From contig JAPPJO010000031.1 of the NCBI GenBank assembly GCA_028820325.1, forward strand, positions 62,001-126,000: DNA of 64,000 nucleotides, read 5' to 3'. The notes under the pieces are model-generated. The model had not been told where the DNA came from. It made no database searches and saw only the letters and a list, made by a program, of their open reading frames with translations. This DNA is from Gammaproteobacteria bacterium (GTDB lineage Bacteria > Gemmatimonadota > Gemmatimonadetes > Longimicrobiales > Gaopeijiaceae). Each line of letters begins with the position of its first letter. Position 1 is the stretch's first letter. The position numbers and the translations under genes were made by a program. Shown one piece after another: positions 47,637-57,333 of this stretch.

Positions 47637-48524
47637 TCAGAAGCCACCGCCGGTCGAGAAGCCGCCGCCCCCGAAACCACCCCCGGTCGAGAAACCACCG
47701 CCTCCGAAGCCACCCGCGCCAAAGACACCCCCGCTTGAGCTGTGGACCGGCAGAAAGTGCTGGTTGCGCCCCAGCATCCGATGCACGTGCAGGGAAGAGT
47801 GGCGCCCGGCGACGAAGCCCAGGAGCAAGGCGTTGATGTCGAGCCCGTCGTCGAAGCGCGACCGGCGCCCGTTCCAGTCGTCGGCCTCGAAGCGGTCGCG
47901 GATTTCCTCCAGGCCCGCCAGGCGCTCGGCGAGACGCGTACGCTCCTTCCGGCGCCTGGCGAGCTCCGCCCGCAGCTGCGTGAGCCGCTCGTCGATCTCG
48001 AGCAGTTGCGCGACCAGGACGTCGTCGCGCGGATCGCGGGTGGCGCGCGCCATGGCGACCAGTTCCTCCAGCGTGCGGCCCTCCAGAAACGCCTCCAGGC
48101 CGTCGATCGCCGACTCGTAGTAGGATCCACGCTCGTCGTGGAGAGCGGCCAGCTCGTCGGTGAGTTCGCGCAGCGCGGCTTCGGCCTCGCGCACCTGTTG
48201 ACGCGCCGCCTCCCGCTCCGCGTAGAGCTGTTCCCCACGTGCGAGCACCGGGGTAAGCCCGTTCCTGTCCATGACCTCCTCTTCCAGGCCGGCCAGCGGC
48301 GGGAGCGCCGTGGCGAGGGCCGCGCGATCCTCCTCGAGGACGACGGCGGCGTGACCGGGCAGCGCGTTGAGAAAGTCGTAGCTGGCGCGAACGTCCTCGT
48401 ATCGCGTCACCTCCGCCACCCACCCGTCCAGGCGGCGCGTGAGCACGTTGCCGGCAGCCCTGGCCGTGCCGTACCGCCGGCGCGCGAGGTAGGAAAACAG
48501 GGCGTCGCCCTCGTATGCGGGCAC
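47637..48524 (-). CDS. Unknown coiled-coil protein with a Gly/Phe-rich tail
   Basis: I do not recognise a family with certainty. The 295 residues comprise an N-terminal region (YLARRRYGTARAAGNVLTRR), a long Glu/Ala/Arg-rich coiled coil at ~90-200, a short segment with FDDGLDINALLLGFVAGRH, and a tail made only of Gly, Phe, Ser and Thr in a GGGGFSTGGGF-type repeat. No signal peptide or membrane helix is present. GTG 48524 is the start. It is the last gene of a four-gene operon on the minus strand, one base after the gene at 48526. The Gly/Phe tail might drive self-association, but this is a guess. Confidence 0.7.
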   Translation of the reverse strand: MPAYEGDALFSYLARRRYGTARAAGNVLTRRLDGWVAEVTRYEDVRASYDFLNALPGHAAVVLEEDRAALATALPPLAGLEEEVMDRNGLTPVLARGEQLYAEREAARQQVREAEAALRELTDELAALHDERGSYYESAIDGLEAFLEGRTLEELVAMARATRDPRDDVLVAQLLEIDERLTQLRAELARRRKERTRLAERLAGLEEIRDRFEADDWNGRRSRFDDGLDINALLLGFVAGRHSSLHVHRMLGRNQHFLPVHSSSGGVFGAGGFGGGGFSTGGGFGGGGFSTGGGF

Positions 48525-48525
48525 C

Positions 48526-49029
48526 TTATTCCGCCTGTTCGCGCTCGGCCGCTTCGTGGCGCTGCTCCGAGGCGGTGACCCGGGCCTCGAGCAGGCGGGC
48601 GCGCTCGAACAGGCGCTGCCACCGGGGCATGGCCTGAAGTTCCCCGAACACCACGCGCGCCAGCCGCGCCCGCTCTTCGCCGGTCTCGTTCAGCGCCTCG
48701 GTCACCGATGCCAGCGCCGCCTCGGCCGCCGCGACCTCGTCGCGCTGCTCGGGAATACGCCTCTCGACCTCGCGCAGGCGGTCCTTTTTCTCGTCGAAGA
48801 TGGCGCGCACGCTGGACTCCATCCCGGCGAGGGTGGCTGCCACGGCGTCCTCCCGCATGGCCGGAAGATGGAACTCGGCCAGCGCACGAATGGCGGCGCA
48901 CCTGCGTCCGCCCGCCTCGCTCAGTGCGAGTTGCAGCCCGTCGATGCTTTGCTCCCGCTCGTCCAGCCCACGCCGAACCCGCCGGATGCGCCTGACGATG
49001 CCGCGGTGGATGTCTCTGCCGGTCTGCAT
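48526..49029 (-). CDS. Unknown small coiled-coil protein
   Basis: This 167-residue protein is almost entirely helical and charged (LREVERRIPEQRDEVAAAEAALASV, with repeated Arg, Glu and Ala), consistent with a coiled coil and somewhat like the PspA/IM30 style in composition. No membrane segment is present. ATG 49029 lies two bases after the stop of the membrane-anchored gene at 49032. The open frame runs upstream into that gene but is out of its frame. Context says it works with its operon neighbours. Confidence 0.7.
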   Translation of the reverse strand: MQTGRDIHRGIVRRIRRVRRGLDEREQSIDGLQLALSEAGGRRCAAIRALAEFHLPAMREDAVAATLAGMESSVRAIFDEKKDRLREVERRIPEQRDEVAAAEAALASVTEALNETGEERARLARVVFGELQAMPRWQRLFERARLLEARVTASEQRHEAAEREQAE

Positions 49030-49031
49030 GG

Positions 49032-50258
49032 CTACCACTCCGTGATCTGGCCGATGTCGGCGTAGCGGCGCTCTGCCGTGACGAAACCTCTGGCCTTGAA
49101 GCCGAACTCCTCGTCGTCGATGATGCCGTTGTCCGCCCTGTCGGCGGCGACGCGATCGTACACCTCCTGCGGAACCCGCTCTCCCCATTGCCGCACGCGT
49201 CTCGTCTCGCCGTCCTCCTCGCTGCGAATCGTCACCGGCACCGGCTCGCCGTCGGTCCCCAGCGCCTGTACCAGCAGGTAGTGGTTGCGGATATCGCGCG
49301 CGCCGTCTGGATAGCGCCACACACCCCCCGTGACGACGATGCGGTACTCCGTGGAGACCGCGTCGAGCAGGTCCCGATAGCGCCCCGCGGCGGCGTCGAG
49401 CCCCACGACGTCCCGGGCGGCGATGCGGGACTCGGCCTCGCGGGCGAGCTCTCCGGCACGCTCCCGGACGAGGTCCTCAGCGGCTTCCGCGAGCACGGCG
49501 GCGTGGAGACCGACGATATCGGCCTCGAGGGCGCCCAGGCGGGCGTGACGCTCGAGCGCTGCGTCCGCCCGGCCGATCCCGGCCCGAGCCAGCACCAGGT
49601 CGCCCTCCACGGCCGTGGTCCCCTCTCGAAGCCGGTCGAGATCAGGGCGCGCAAGATCTTCCCGGGCGGCCTCCCGGGCGATGGGGTCGAGTGCTTCCTC
49701 GACCACGGACAACCGGATCCCGGCGGCCGCCAGGCTGGCCGCGAACTCATCGGCTTCTGCGGCGGGCAGGTCGGGCGGCGTGCCCTGTGACAGCAGGGCC
49801 TCGAGTTCTGCGAGTTCCGTGGCCCGGGCCGCGCGGATGTCGGCCAGTTCCCCCCTGAGGCGCTCAACGTCTCGCGCGAAAGCGCGCTCGGATATCATCC
49901 CGGCGCCCGCAATGCTCCCCCAGACGAGAGCCGCAACCGCGGCGGCCGGCAGCAGAACGCGCCGGCTGATCCAGCCCCGGCGGATGTAGAGAAGCGCCAG
50001 GCTCCTCCCGACACCGGGCGGCGCCGGGGTGAAGGCGTAGCGCTGGGAAAGGTAGTCGTCGAGCGCCTTCTCGATCGTCTCGCTGTCCACGAGGTCGCCC
50101 AACTCCTCGTACATGCGCTGTATGTCGCGGATCGCGGCATCGCGGTCGAAGGCCTCGTGCTCCTCGAGCGCCTGCCGCCGCCTGTGGATGACCTGCGCGG
50201 CATCCATCACGCGCAGCACTTCGTGGGGAGCCAGCGGTGTCCTGCCCTTGTGCGTCAT
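49032..50258 (-). CDS. Membrane-anchored coiled-coil protein, DUF6384-like
   Basis: This 408-residue protein has a soluble N-terminus of ~95 residues (pattern AAIRDIQRMYEELGDLVDSE, then LSQRYAFTPAPPG), one membrane helix (~101-120, LLPAAAVAALVWGSIAGAG), a long coiled coil, and a globular end with SRIAARDVVGL, YRIVVTGGVWRYPDG and NYLV-type strands. The N-terminal part resembles DUF6384 proteins as I remember them; this was not checked. ATG 50258 follows GAGGTGAACGG. It starts five bases after the stop of the barrel-protein gene. The function is unknown; an envelope structural or stress role is plausible. Confidence 0.68.
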   Translation of the reverse strand: MTHKGRTPLAPHEVLRVMDAAQVIHRRRQALEEHEAFDRDAAIRDIQRMYEELGDLVDSETIEKALDDYLSQRYAFTPAPPGVGRSLALLYIRRGWISRRVLLPAAAVAALVWGSIAGAGMISERAFARDVERLRGELADIRAARATELAELEALLSQGTPPDLPAAEADEFAASLAAAGIRLSVVEEALDPIAREAAREDLARPDLDRLREGTTAVEGDLVLARAGIGRADAALERHARLGALEADIVGLHAAVLAEAAEDLVRERAGELAREAESRIAARDVVGLDAAAGRYRDLLDAVSTEYRIVVTGGVWRYPDGARDIRNHYLLVQALGTDGEPVPVTIRSEEDGETRRVRQWGERVPQEVYDRVAADRADNGIIDDEEFGFKARGFVTAERRYADIGQITEW

Positions 50259-50263
50259 TCCGT

Positions 50264-50953
50264 TCACCTCAGCCCATAGCGCAGGCCGATGCTGATGATG
50301 GGCCAGAAGCTGAGCCACCCACCGGCGTCGTCCTCGGCGTCCCGTCTCTCGGTCTCGAGGTCGGTCCGGAATCGGGCCGAGCCGAGCACCGCCGGATCCC
50401 CCGTCGCGGACATCTCGAATCCCGCGTCCAGTGGAAAGGCGCCGCCAGCGTCCACCACGAAGCCAAGCCTCCGCGACCGGCGCGATCCATAGCCGAGGAG
50501 CGCGTAGGGAGTGATCGACCCGGCGACCAGCGTCGTCGCCAGCGTGCGAACCTCAGGCTGTGTGTAGTAGCCCCCGCCTATGTCAATCGAGGCGCCGTTT
50601 CCGTAGGTGATTTCGTAGACGGGGTCGCCTGCGCGGATCAATAGACCCGCTCCGGCGCGCAGAGCCCCAGACGAGACCTCCGCGCCGATCGTGATCATTG
50701 CGCTCGGCAGGGACAATTCGGCCGTACGGTTGTCGGCGAGCCCGAACCTGCCGGTCAGGTCCAGGCCGAATCCGTAAAGACCGGCTCCACCTCGGAGCGC
50801 GAAGGTCTCGTTGAAGGCAACCCCGACATCGGCACCCATGCCAAGTGTCCCCAAATGCGCGCCGAGAGCGATGTTCTCCTGGAGGGCGCGCGCGGGCTGC
50901 GCGGGCGCAAGCAAGGAAAGCACGGCGAAAAGAACCAACGTGAATTGTTTCAT
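50264..50953 (-). CDS. Small outer-membrane beta-barrel-like protein
   Basis: A signal peptide (to ~ARALQ, residue 25) is followed by alternating strands rich in Gly and aromatic residues, such as FALRGGAGLYGFGLDLTG and SITPYALLGYGSRRSRRLGFVVD, ending in YGLR. This is the composition of an outer-membrane barrel of about 8-10 strands. Length is 229 residues from ATG 50953. It is the first gene of the operon running 50953 to 47637, linking the coiled-coil proteins to the cell envelope. No specific family was recognised. Confidence 0.68.
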   Translation of the reverse strand: MKQFTLVLFAVLSLLAPAQPARALQENIALGAHLGTLGMGADVGVAFNETFALRGGAGLYGFGLDLTGRFGLADNRTAELSLPSAMITIGAEVSSGALRAGAGLLIRAGDPVYEITYGNGASIDIGGGYYTQPEVRTLATTLVAGSITPYALLGYGSRRSRRLGFVVDAGGAFPLDAGFEMSATGDPAVLGSARFRTDLETERRDAEDDAGGWLSFWPIISIGLRYGLR

Positions 50954-51170
50954 TTGGGCTCCGATCAGGTTCGTCGGTGGCTCCTGCGAGACGAGTGCAT
51001 ATGCCAGCGGAAGCGTCTGACTTGCACTCTCTGGCGCCGGCACGTGGTACACCAGCACTCGGCGTTCGTGCACCCGCGTGGCTTGATGGAGGGGAGGTTG
51101 ATCGCCTCCGTGCCGCAGCCGAAGTTGGAAGTCGTCCCGGAGTTGCATCCCCCTGGCCACGGACCGCTCG

Positions 51171-54100
51171 ATGATCCATCCAAGCCCAGCGACCGCCTGC
51201 CCCCGCGCCCATCCTCGCCGCCTCCTCGCCTCCATGCTCGGCTTCACCTGTCTCTGCATCGGCATCGTGGCCGTGGCTCCCTTGTCTGGCCAGGTCACGA
51301 CCGGCCAGCTGGACGCCCTCCGCCCCCGCAACATCGGCCCCGCCGTCATGAGCGGGCGGATCGTGGACCTGGCGGTCGCGGAGTCCGACCCCATCAAGTT
51401 CTATGTCGCCTCCTCGACCGGGGGCGTCTACAAGACCGGCGACAACGGCATCACCCTGGTGCCGGTGTTCGAGGACGAGGGCACCCACTCGGTGGGGGCG
51501 ATCGCATTGCACCAGCGGGACACCTCGGTCGTATGGGTCGGCACCGGCGAGCGGGCGAACCGGCAGAGCTCCTCGTGGGGCGACGGCGTGTACAAGAGCA
51601 CCGACGGCGGCGAGACGTGGACGAACGTGGGGCTTCGCGACAGCAAGCACATCGGGCGCATCGCCCTCCACCCCGACGACCCCGATCTCGTCTACGTCGC
51701 GGCGATGGGCCACCTGTGGGGTCCCAACGACGAGCGCGGCCTGTACCGGAGCGCCGACGGGGGCGCGACCTGGGAACCCATCCTGCAGGTCGACGAAAAC
51801 ACCGGCGTGGTGGACGTGGCGCTGGACCCGGAGGACCCGGGCATCGTCTACGCCGCCACCTATCAGCGGCGTCGGCGTCCCTGGGGATTCCACGGCGGCG
51901 GCCCCGGGAGCGCGCTCTACCGCAGTGCCGACGGCGGCGACACCTGGGATCGGCTGTCGGGTCCGGGGATTGCCCGCGGGCTCCCGGATGGGATCCTGGG
52001 ACGCATCGGCATCTCCATATACCGGAGCGACCCGCGCATCGTCTACGCGAGCGTCGAGCAGGGCTACCGCTACAACGCGTCCACCGCCTACACCGAGCGC
52101 CGCGCCGGCATCTACCGGTCCGAGGACCGCGGCCAGACCTGGGAGTTCATGAGCGACTGGAATCCCCGGCCCATGTACGCGAGCCAGATCCTGGTCGACC
52201 CGAGCGACGACCAGCGCATCTACATGGTGAACAGTTACTCGTTCTCCGACGACGGGGGACGCACCTTCACCGTCCCGCCCCAGAGCCTGCACGGCGACGA
52301 CCGCCTGGTCTGGGTCAACCCCGACGACTCGCGCCACGTGATGAAGGCCGACGACGGCGGGCTCGGCATCTCCTACGACCGCGGCCTGAACTGGCTCTAC
52401 ATCTCCGACCTGCCGGTGAGCCAATACTACCGCGTCCAGGTCGATATGGCGGAGCCCTACAACGTCTATGGAGGCCTCCAGGACAATGGTTCCTGGATGG
52501 GGCCCAGCGAGACGTACCGCACGGAGGGGATCGTCAACAGCGACTGGACCCGCCTCGGCGGCGGCGATGGCTTTGTGAATATACCGGATACAACCAACAA
52601 CTATATCATATATACGGAATCACAATATCTGGGACTATCCAGACTCGATATTCGGAGCGGGCAGCGAACCAGCATCCGGCCCGGCAATCCCGAGGGGAAT
52701 ATCGCGGGCCGCCGCAACTGGGAGACCTGGAGGGAGGTGGGCACCTTCGAGGAGCAGCGCCTCGGCAACGCCATGGAGCCCGCCAACTGGGACGGCCCCT
52801 TCATCATCTCTCCGCACGACGGGTCCACCCTGTACGCCGGGACCCGGACCATGTGGAAGACCACCGACCAGGGCGACTCGTGGCAGGCGCTGGGCGACCT
52901 CACCACCGGCGTGGACCGGCGCACCCTGCCGGTCATGGGGCAGATGCCGGACGACCTCACGCCATCCCTGGACGACGGCGTCCCCTACTATCCCACCATC
53001 TCGGCCGTCGCCGAGAGCCCGCTCAGGCAGGACCTCATATACGCCGGCACCGCCGATGGCCGCCTCCACGTCTCGCGCGACGGGGGCGAGCGCTGGACCG
53101 ATGTGGCCGCCCGCGACGTGTCCGATTCGGACGAGCCCTCCGTATTCCCCGACTTTCCCGGCCTTCCTCCGGGGGCGTGGGTGAACGGCATCGAGCCCTC
53201 CCGGCACGACGAGGCGCGCGTCTACGCGGTCTGGAACAACTACCGCAACGACGACTACGCCAACTACCTGTACCGCTCCGACGACTACGGCGACACCTGG
53301 GTCTCGATCACCGGCGACCTGCCGGCCGAGCGCGTGCTGCGCACGGTGCGCGAGGACCCGCGCAATCCCTCGGTGCTCTTCCTGGGGGCCGAGATCGGGC
53401 TCTTCTACACGATGGACGGCGGGGAACACTGGACCGAACTGCGGGGCGGGATGCCTACGCTCCCGTTCAACGACCTCGTGATCCATGCGCGCGACAACGA
53501 CCTCGTGCTCGGGACCCACGGGCGCGGAATCTGGATCCTCGACCAGATCAACGCGCTGCAGGAGCTGACGCCGGAGGTCATGGCCGGCGCCGCCCACCTG
53601 TTCACCATCGAGCCCGCCACCCAGATCCGGCGCGCGGGCGGAGCCGCTCACGCCGGCGACATCCACTACCAGGGCGAGAATCCGCCCAACGGCGCCATCC
53701 TCGACTACTGGCTCGGCGACGCGACCGCGGACGGGACGGTTAGCATTGCCATCGAGGACGAAGGCGGCGCCCTCGTCGCGACGGTGGACGGGACCACGGG
53801 GCAGGGAATGAACCGGGTGGTGTGGGACATGCGCCATCAGGTGGAAGCCGGACGGGGCCCGCTGGTCATCCCCGGCACCTACACCGCGCACCTGCAGGCT
53901 ACGGGGGTGGAGTCCGCGCAACGTTTCCTGGTGCGTGAGGATCCGCGAATCGATGCGCCCGCCGACGTAAGGGCAGCGTGGACAGCCACTTTGCTGGAGC
54001 TGGCCGAGGCGAGAGCCCGGGTCGCCTCCGAAGGATCGCGCATCGAGGAGGCGCTGGAAGGGATCGCTGCGGACGACATCGGCCCGCGCGCCGCCAAGCT

Positions 54101-54266
54101 GCGCGACCTGGGCCGCGAATTCGGGGAGCTGGCCAGCCGGTTCGCCCGCCTTACCGGGGCGGTGGAAGGCGTGGTCGCCCCGCTCACCCAGGACCAGCAG
54201 GCGCAGCGCGCGTTCTACATGGAGATGCTGGAGACGCTGACGCGGGAGGCGCGGGAGGTCGGATAG
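51171..54266 (+). CDS. Secreted BNR/Asp-box (VPS10/sortilin-like) beta-propeller protein
   Basis: After a signal region (MLGFTCLCIGIVAVAPLSGQ) come two propeller-like arrays with Asp-box repeats: YKSTDGGETW, YRSADGGATW, YRSADGGDTW, YRSEDRGQTW, YRSDDYGDTW and YTMDGGEHW. A C-terminal helical part (~930-1030) follows. This architecture is usually called VPS10-domain or WD40/YVTN/BNR-like glycosyl-hydrolase family; no catalytic residues can be assigned. Length is 1031 residues from ATG 51171; ATG 51234 would begin directly at the signal. A 65-base AT-rich stretch with rare codons lies near 52574-52640. Confidence 0.83.
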   Translation: MIHPSPATACPRAHPRRLLASMLGFTCLCIGIVAVAPLSGQVTTGQLDALRPRNIGPAVMSGRIVDLAVAESDPIKFYVASSTGGVYKTGDNGITLVPVFEDEGTHSVGAIALHQRDTSVVWVGTGERANRQSSSWGDGVYKSTDGGETWTNVGLRDSKHIGRIALHPDDPDLVYVAAMGHLWGPNDERGLYRSADGGATWEPILQVDENTGVVDVALDPEDPGIVYAATYQRRRRPWGFHGGGPGSALYRSADGGDTWDRLSGPGIARGLPDGILGRIGISIYRSDPRIVYASVEQGYRYNASTAYTERRAGIYRSEDRGQTWEFMSDWNPRPMYASQILVDPSDDQRIYMVNSYSFSDDGGRTFTVPPQSLHGDDRLVWVNPDDSRHVMKADDGGLGISYDRGLNWLYISDLPVSQYYRVQVDMAEPYNVYGGLQDNGSWMGPSETYRTEGIVNSDWTRLGGGDGFVNIPDTTNNYIIYTESQYLGLSRLDIRSGQRTSIRPGNPEGNIAGRRNWETWREVGTFEEQRLGNAMEPANWDGPFIISPHDGSTLYAGTRTMWKTTDQGDSWQALGDLTTGVDRRTLPVMGQMPDDLTPSLDDGVPYYPTISAVAESPLRQDLIYAGTADGRLHVSRDGGERWTDVAARDVSDSDEPSVFPDFPGLPPGAWVNGIEPSRHDEARVYAVWNNYRNDDYANYLYRSDDYGDTWVSITGDLPAERVLRTVREDPRNPSVLFLGAEIGLFYTMDGGEHWTELRGGMPTLPFNDLVIHARDNDLVLGTHGRGIWILDQINALQELTPEVMAGAAHLFTIEPATQIRRAGGAAHAGDIHYQGENPPNGAILDYWLGDATADGTVSIAIEDEGGALVATVDGTTGQGMNRVVWDMRHQVEAGRGPLVIPGTYTAHLQATGVESAQRFLVREDPRIDAPADVRAAWTATLLELAEARARVASEGSRIEEALEGIAADDIGPRAAKLRDLGREFGELASRFARLTGAVEGVVAPLTQDQQAQRAFYMEMLETLTREAREVG

Positions 54267-54273
54267 CCCCGGA

Positions 54274-54795
54274 CTACGCCAGATAGCGCTCCATCAGCAC
54301 CTGCCGGTGATGACGCGAGTGCCCGGCGATAATCCAGGCCAGGCTCCTGACGGTGAACTCGTAGCCGCTGGCGACGCCGCGCCGGTTCCACGCGTCCTCC
54401 GGAAAGCTGCGCAGCAGCAGGAGGGTGGCCGTCCGGACCGCCGACAACTCCTCGGAGAGGTCGGCAAGGGTGCGCTGGTCGGCCCCGGACTCGGCCGCGT
54501 AGGAGTTCTCGTCGAACGACGGATAGTGTGACGCGTCGCCGCGCGCGAAGGCCATTGCGCGCACGCTGAACATCCGTTCGGCATCGATGACGTGTCCCAC
54601 CACCTCGCGGATGGACCACTTTCCCGGGGCGTAGCGATATCCCTCGTGGTCGGGAGGCACTGCCGCCAGAAGATCGCGCCACTCAGCGCCCTCGCTCTCC
54701 AGCCGCTCGAGAAGCGGTGCCTCGACGGCCGCGACGTAGCTCGCGTAGAAGTCGGCGTACTCGTCCGAGTGGGGTTTTCGGGTTGGATTCACCAT
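54274..54795 (-). CDS. DinB-family metal-binding protein
   Basis: This is a four-helix-bundle protein of the DinB/YfiT group with the expected metal histidines: GHVIDAERMF in helix two and GHSRHHRQVL near the end. KWSIREVVGHV is typical of the group. Length is 173 residues. Members act as thiol-dependent transferases; the substrate here is unknown. It lies convergent to the propeller gene, seven bases from its stop. Confidence 0.88.
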   Translation of the reverse strand: MVNPTRKPHSDEYADFYASYVAAVEAPLLERLESEGAEWRDLLAAVPPDHEGYRYAPGKWSIREVVGHVIDAERMFSVRAMAFARGDASHYPSFDENSYAAESGADQRTLADLSEELSAVRTATLLLLRSFPEDAWNRRGVASGYEFTVRSLAWIIAGHSRHHRQVLMERYLA

Positions 54796-54859
54796 GCTCT
54801 GTCTGTTCTCCGTCGAGTCTGTCGGTGCGGGAGCCCGGGTGCTCCCACCGTTCCCGTCT

Positions 54860-55588
54860 CTAGCCGATCGGCAGCACCAGACCCGCCTGCACCGTGAGCG
54901 CCCGGTGTTTCAACGATCCGCCAGCGTCCCACGAGACGTTGGAAAGCCCCAGAGTATAGAGCAAGCCCAGACTGGCGTCGATTGAATCGGTCAACCCGAT
55001 GTCGATTCCGGCGCCCGCGGCGAGGCCGAAATCGATCTTCTGGAAATTGAGCTCGCCTTCATCGCAATCGGTGCGGACGTTGAATGCGGCCGGCTCGTCC
55101 AGACCGCTGAGGCGGGCGACTCCCTCGCATGATGACTGCAGGCCCAGCGCCGGTCCCGCGAGCAGGTGTCCGGACACGCGGTCGCCCGACAGCGGGAATT
55201 CGACTCTGGCCAGGGCCGAGAGCTCGACATAGTCCATCTCGTAGTCCGCGTCGAAGCTCGCGCCCGGCGGCATTTCCTCGAATCCGCCGAACATGTCACC
55301 CATCATCCCCAATACCCCGAGCACGTCCAGGCGTCCTCCCTTCTGGACGTAGCGGCCCCCAAGCTGGAGCCCGAAGTGGTCCGAGACCGGAAGGGTGGCC
55401 GCGAGACCGATCGACATCCTCGTAAGAGACTCGAAAACCGAAGATGCTCCGTCCGCGTCGGTGCTCAGGGAGGTCCGGTTCACCCCGCCCGTGAGGGACA
55501 ACGTGGTCTGCGCGCGAACAGGCGCTCCCGGCGCGAGCAGGACGGCGGTCAGGAGCGCAGGACCCAGAAGTGTGGAAAACCGTTGCAT
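54860..55588 (-). CDS. Outer-membrane beta-barrel protein (PorT-like)
   Basis: A signal peptide (to ~PVRAQ) is followed by repeated barrel strands such as GLQLGGRYVQKGGRL, YVELSALARVEFPL, IDFGLAAGAGIDIGL and LTVQAGLVLPIG. Length is 242 residues from ATG 55588, which fits best; the frame is open upstream to 55714 without a signal peptide. It resembles small porin-family barrels found beside signalling or adhesion genes. No substrate can be named. Confidence 0.75.
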   Translation of the reverse strand: MQRFSTLLGPALLTAVLLAPGAPVRAQTTLSLTGGVNRTSLSTDADGASSVFESLTRMSIGLAATLPVSDHFGLQLGGRYVQKGGRLDVLGVLGMMGDMFGGFEEMPPGASFDADYEMDYVELSALARVEFPLSGDRVSGHLLAGPALGLQSSCEGVARLSGLDEPAAFNVRTDCDEGELNFQKIDFGLAAGAGIDIGLTDSIDASLGLLYTLGLSNVSWDAGGSLKHRALTVQAGLVLPIG

Positions 55589-55740
55589 GAGGATCCCGCC
55601 GGTGGAGGTTGAAGAAGGGCATTCGAGGGCCCGGACGGCATGCTGGCCGGACAGACATCGGTTGAGCAATATTCGGACCATGAGAGGATTCCGAGTGAAC
55701 AGCTTCACTCTCACCCGAGCTGTCCCCTGGGGAGGACACC

Positions 55741-56952
55741 ATGAACCCCGACTCGCCCGGCAGGCTCCCGTTCGCCTGTCACGTACTGGCGCTCCTCGCG
55801 GTGGTCGCCGCGGCCTGCGTCTCGGAAGCCCCGCGCGCCACCGACCTCACGATCACGACCGACACCGTCGGTGGCATCGTGCGCGTGACCAACACGGGGA
55901 CCGCGCCCGAATGGCAGCTCACCCCGGTCGTGTCCATCGGCCCGAAGTCCCTGTCGGAAACGGGCGCTCCGGAGGAGTTCGGCCGGGTCAACAGCGCCGC
56001 TCTCGGGCCGGATGAGGCCGTGTTCGTTGCCGACGGCTTCAACGACGAAGTCCGGGTCTTCGGCCTGGACGGGGTCCATCGACGCACCTTCGGCCGGAAC
56101 GGTGATGGCCCGGGCGAGTTTCGAAGTCTGTATTCGGTTGCATGGATGGGCGACCGTCTCCTGACCCTGGATTCCAGTCTGGGTCGCATCGGAGCGTTCT
56201 CCGCCGACGGCGAGTGGCTCGGACAACAGCGGGTCGAGGGGAGCTTCAGCGGCGACCCCGCCGGCATTCGGCTCATGCCCGTCGGCCCGGACGAGTTCTA
56301 TCGACTCGGACTTCTCAGGGATGCGACCGGAGTCGAGTCTCTGCTCGTCGGCCACGACGTCCGCGGGGAGACGGGCGACACGCTGTCGTGGCTCCAGCCC
56401 CCGCCGGGTCCGGCTGGCTTCATCCTTTGCCGGTACGGTGGAATGATCACCTCTTTCTCCGTCCCGTTCGGTCCGGGGCTGGCTCAACACCCCGGCCCCG
56501 GCGCCGTGATGTATTCGGCGATGACGGACGCCTATCGAATTGCGGTCACGGGACGCAACGGCGATACCCTGCGCGTGATCGAACGCCCTCTTCCGCCCGA
56601 GCCCATCTCGGATGAAGAATGGGCGGCCGGGAATCGGGACTTCGAGGAACTCCTTGCCGAGCGGCCGGATGCGGAGTGCGATCCCCGACGACCGAGCCGG
56701 CCGGAGGCGAAGTCCTTCATCCAGGGCTTCTTCATCGCCCCCGACGGCAAGCTCTGGGTGGAGGTGATCCGAACGGCCGGCAACCGCTGGGAGTTCTTCG
56801 ATCCCGAAGGGCGACTGCTCGGCACCGTTCCCGCCCCCGCGCGCAAGGAACGCGCCGCTCCCGCCTTCAGCGCCGATCATCTCATAACGATCCGCCAGGA
56901 CAGCCTCGACCTGGACCATGTCGACGTCTGGAGGATCGAAAGGATGCCCTAG
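55741..56952 (+). CDS. Lipoprotein with six-bladed (NHL-type) beta-propeller
   Basis: The N-terminus has a signal and lipobox VVAAAC (residue ~26). The rest shows propeller blades of NHL/6-bladed type: [53 protein letters not shown] and [21 protein letters not shown]. The GxGPGEF pattern is a hallmark of such lipoproteins. Length is 403 residues. It probably binds a ligand at the cell surface or in the periplasm; the ligand is unknown. Its stop overlaps the stop of the convergent release-factor-like gene. Confidence 0.83.
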   Translation: MNPDSPGRLPFACHVLALLAVVAAACVSEAPRATDLTITTDTVGGIVRVTNTGTAPEWQLTPVVSIGPKSLSETGAPEEFGRVNSAALGPDEAVFVADGFNDEVRVFGLDGVHRRTFGRNGDGPGEFRSLYSVAWMGDRLLTLDSSLGRIGAFSADGEWLGQQRVEGSFSGDPAGIRLMPVGPDEFYRLGLLRDATGVESLLVGHDVRGETGDTLSWLQPPPGPAGFILCRYGGMITSFSVPFGPGLAQHPGPGAVMYSAMTDAYRIAVTGRNGDTLRVIERPLPPEPISDEEWAAGNRDFEELLAERPDAECDPRRPSRPEAKSFIQGFFIAPDGKLWVEVIRTAGNRWEFFDPEGRLLGTVPAPARKERAAPAFSADHLITIRQDSLDLDHVDVWRIERMP

Positions 56953-57320
56953 CCTTCCTCCTCCGGCCTCCGCCGCAACCGCTTCACCTTACCGCGCCTG
57001 CGCTTCGCCTCCAGCCGCTTGCGCTTCTGGGCCTCGGGCACGCGCGTGGGAATTCGCTTCGGCTTCCGCGCCAGATGTTCCTCGAGGCGCCGGCGAAGCC
57101 TGACCAGCGCGACCTGCCGATTGCGGTGCTGGCTGCGGCGCTCCCGGGCCGTTACCACGATGCCGGTGGGGAGATGTGTGAGGCGGACGGCGCTGTCGGT
57201 CACGTTCTGATGCTGCCCGCCCTTGCCTCCGGCGCGCAGCGTGTCGACCCTACATTCACGCAGGAGCACCTCGTCGGACTCGGGGAGGGCGTAGCGCCCG
57301 GATGCTCCGGTCTCGCTCAC
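56949..57320 (-). CDS. Class I release-factor-like protein with GGQ motif (ArfB-like)
   Basis: This small protein contains the peptidyl-tRNA hydrolysis motif: [21 protein letters not shown]. It ends in a very basic tail ([18 protein letters not shown]), like ArfB/YaeJ, which rescues stalled ribosomes by entering the empty mRNA channel. No codon-recognition domain is present. From GTG 57320 it has 123 residues; a longer frame to 57473 does not look like protein. It is divergent from the AI-2E permease gene (13 bases apart). It may also be the RF-like domain protein family with a separate role. Confidence 0.85.
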   Translation of the reverse strand: MSETGASGRYALPESDEVLLRECRVDTLRAGGKGGQHQNVTDSAVRLTHLPTGIVVTARERRSQHRNRQVALVRLRRRLEEHLARKPKRIPTRVPEAQKRKRLEAKRRRGKVKRLRRRPEEEG

Positions 57321-57333
57321 CGGTAGATCGCGA

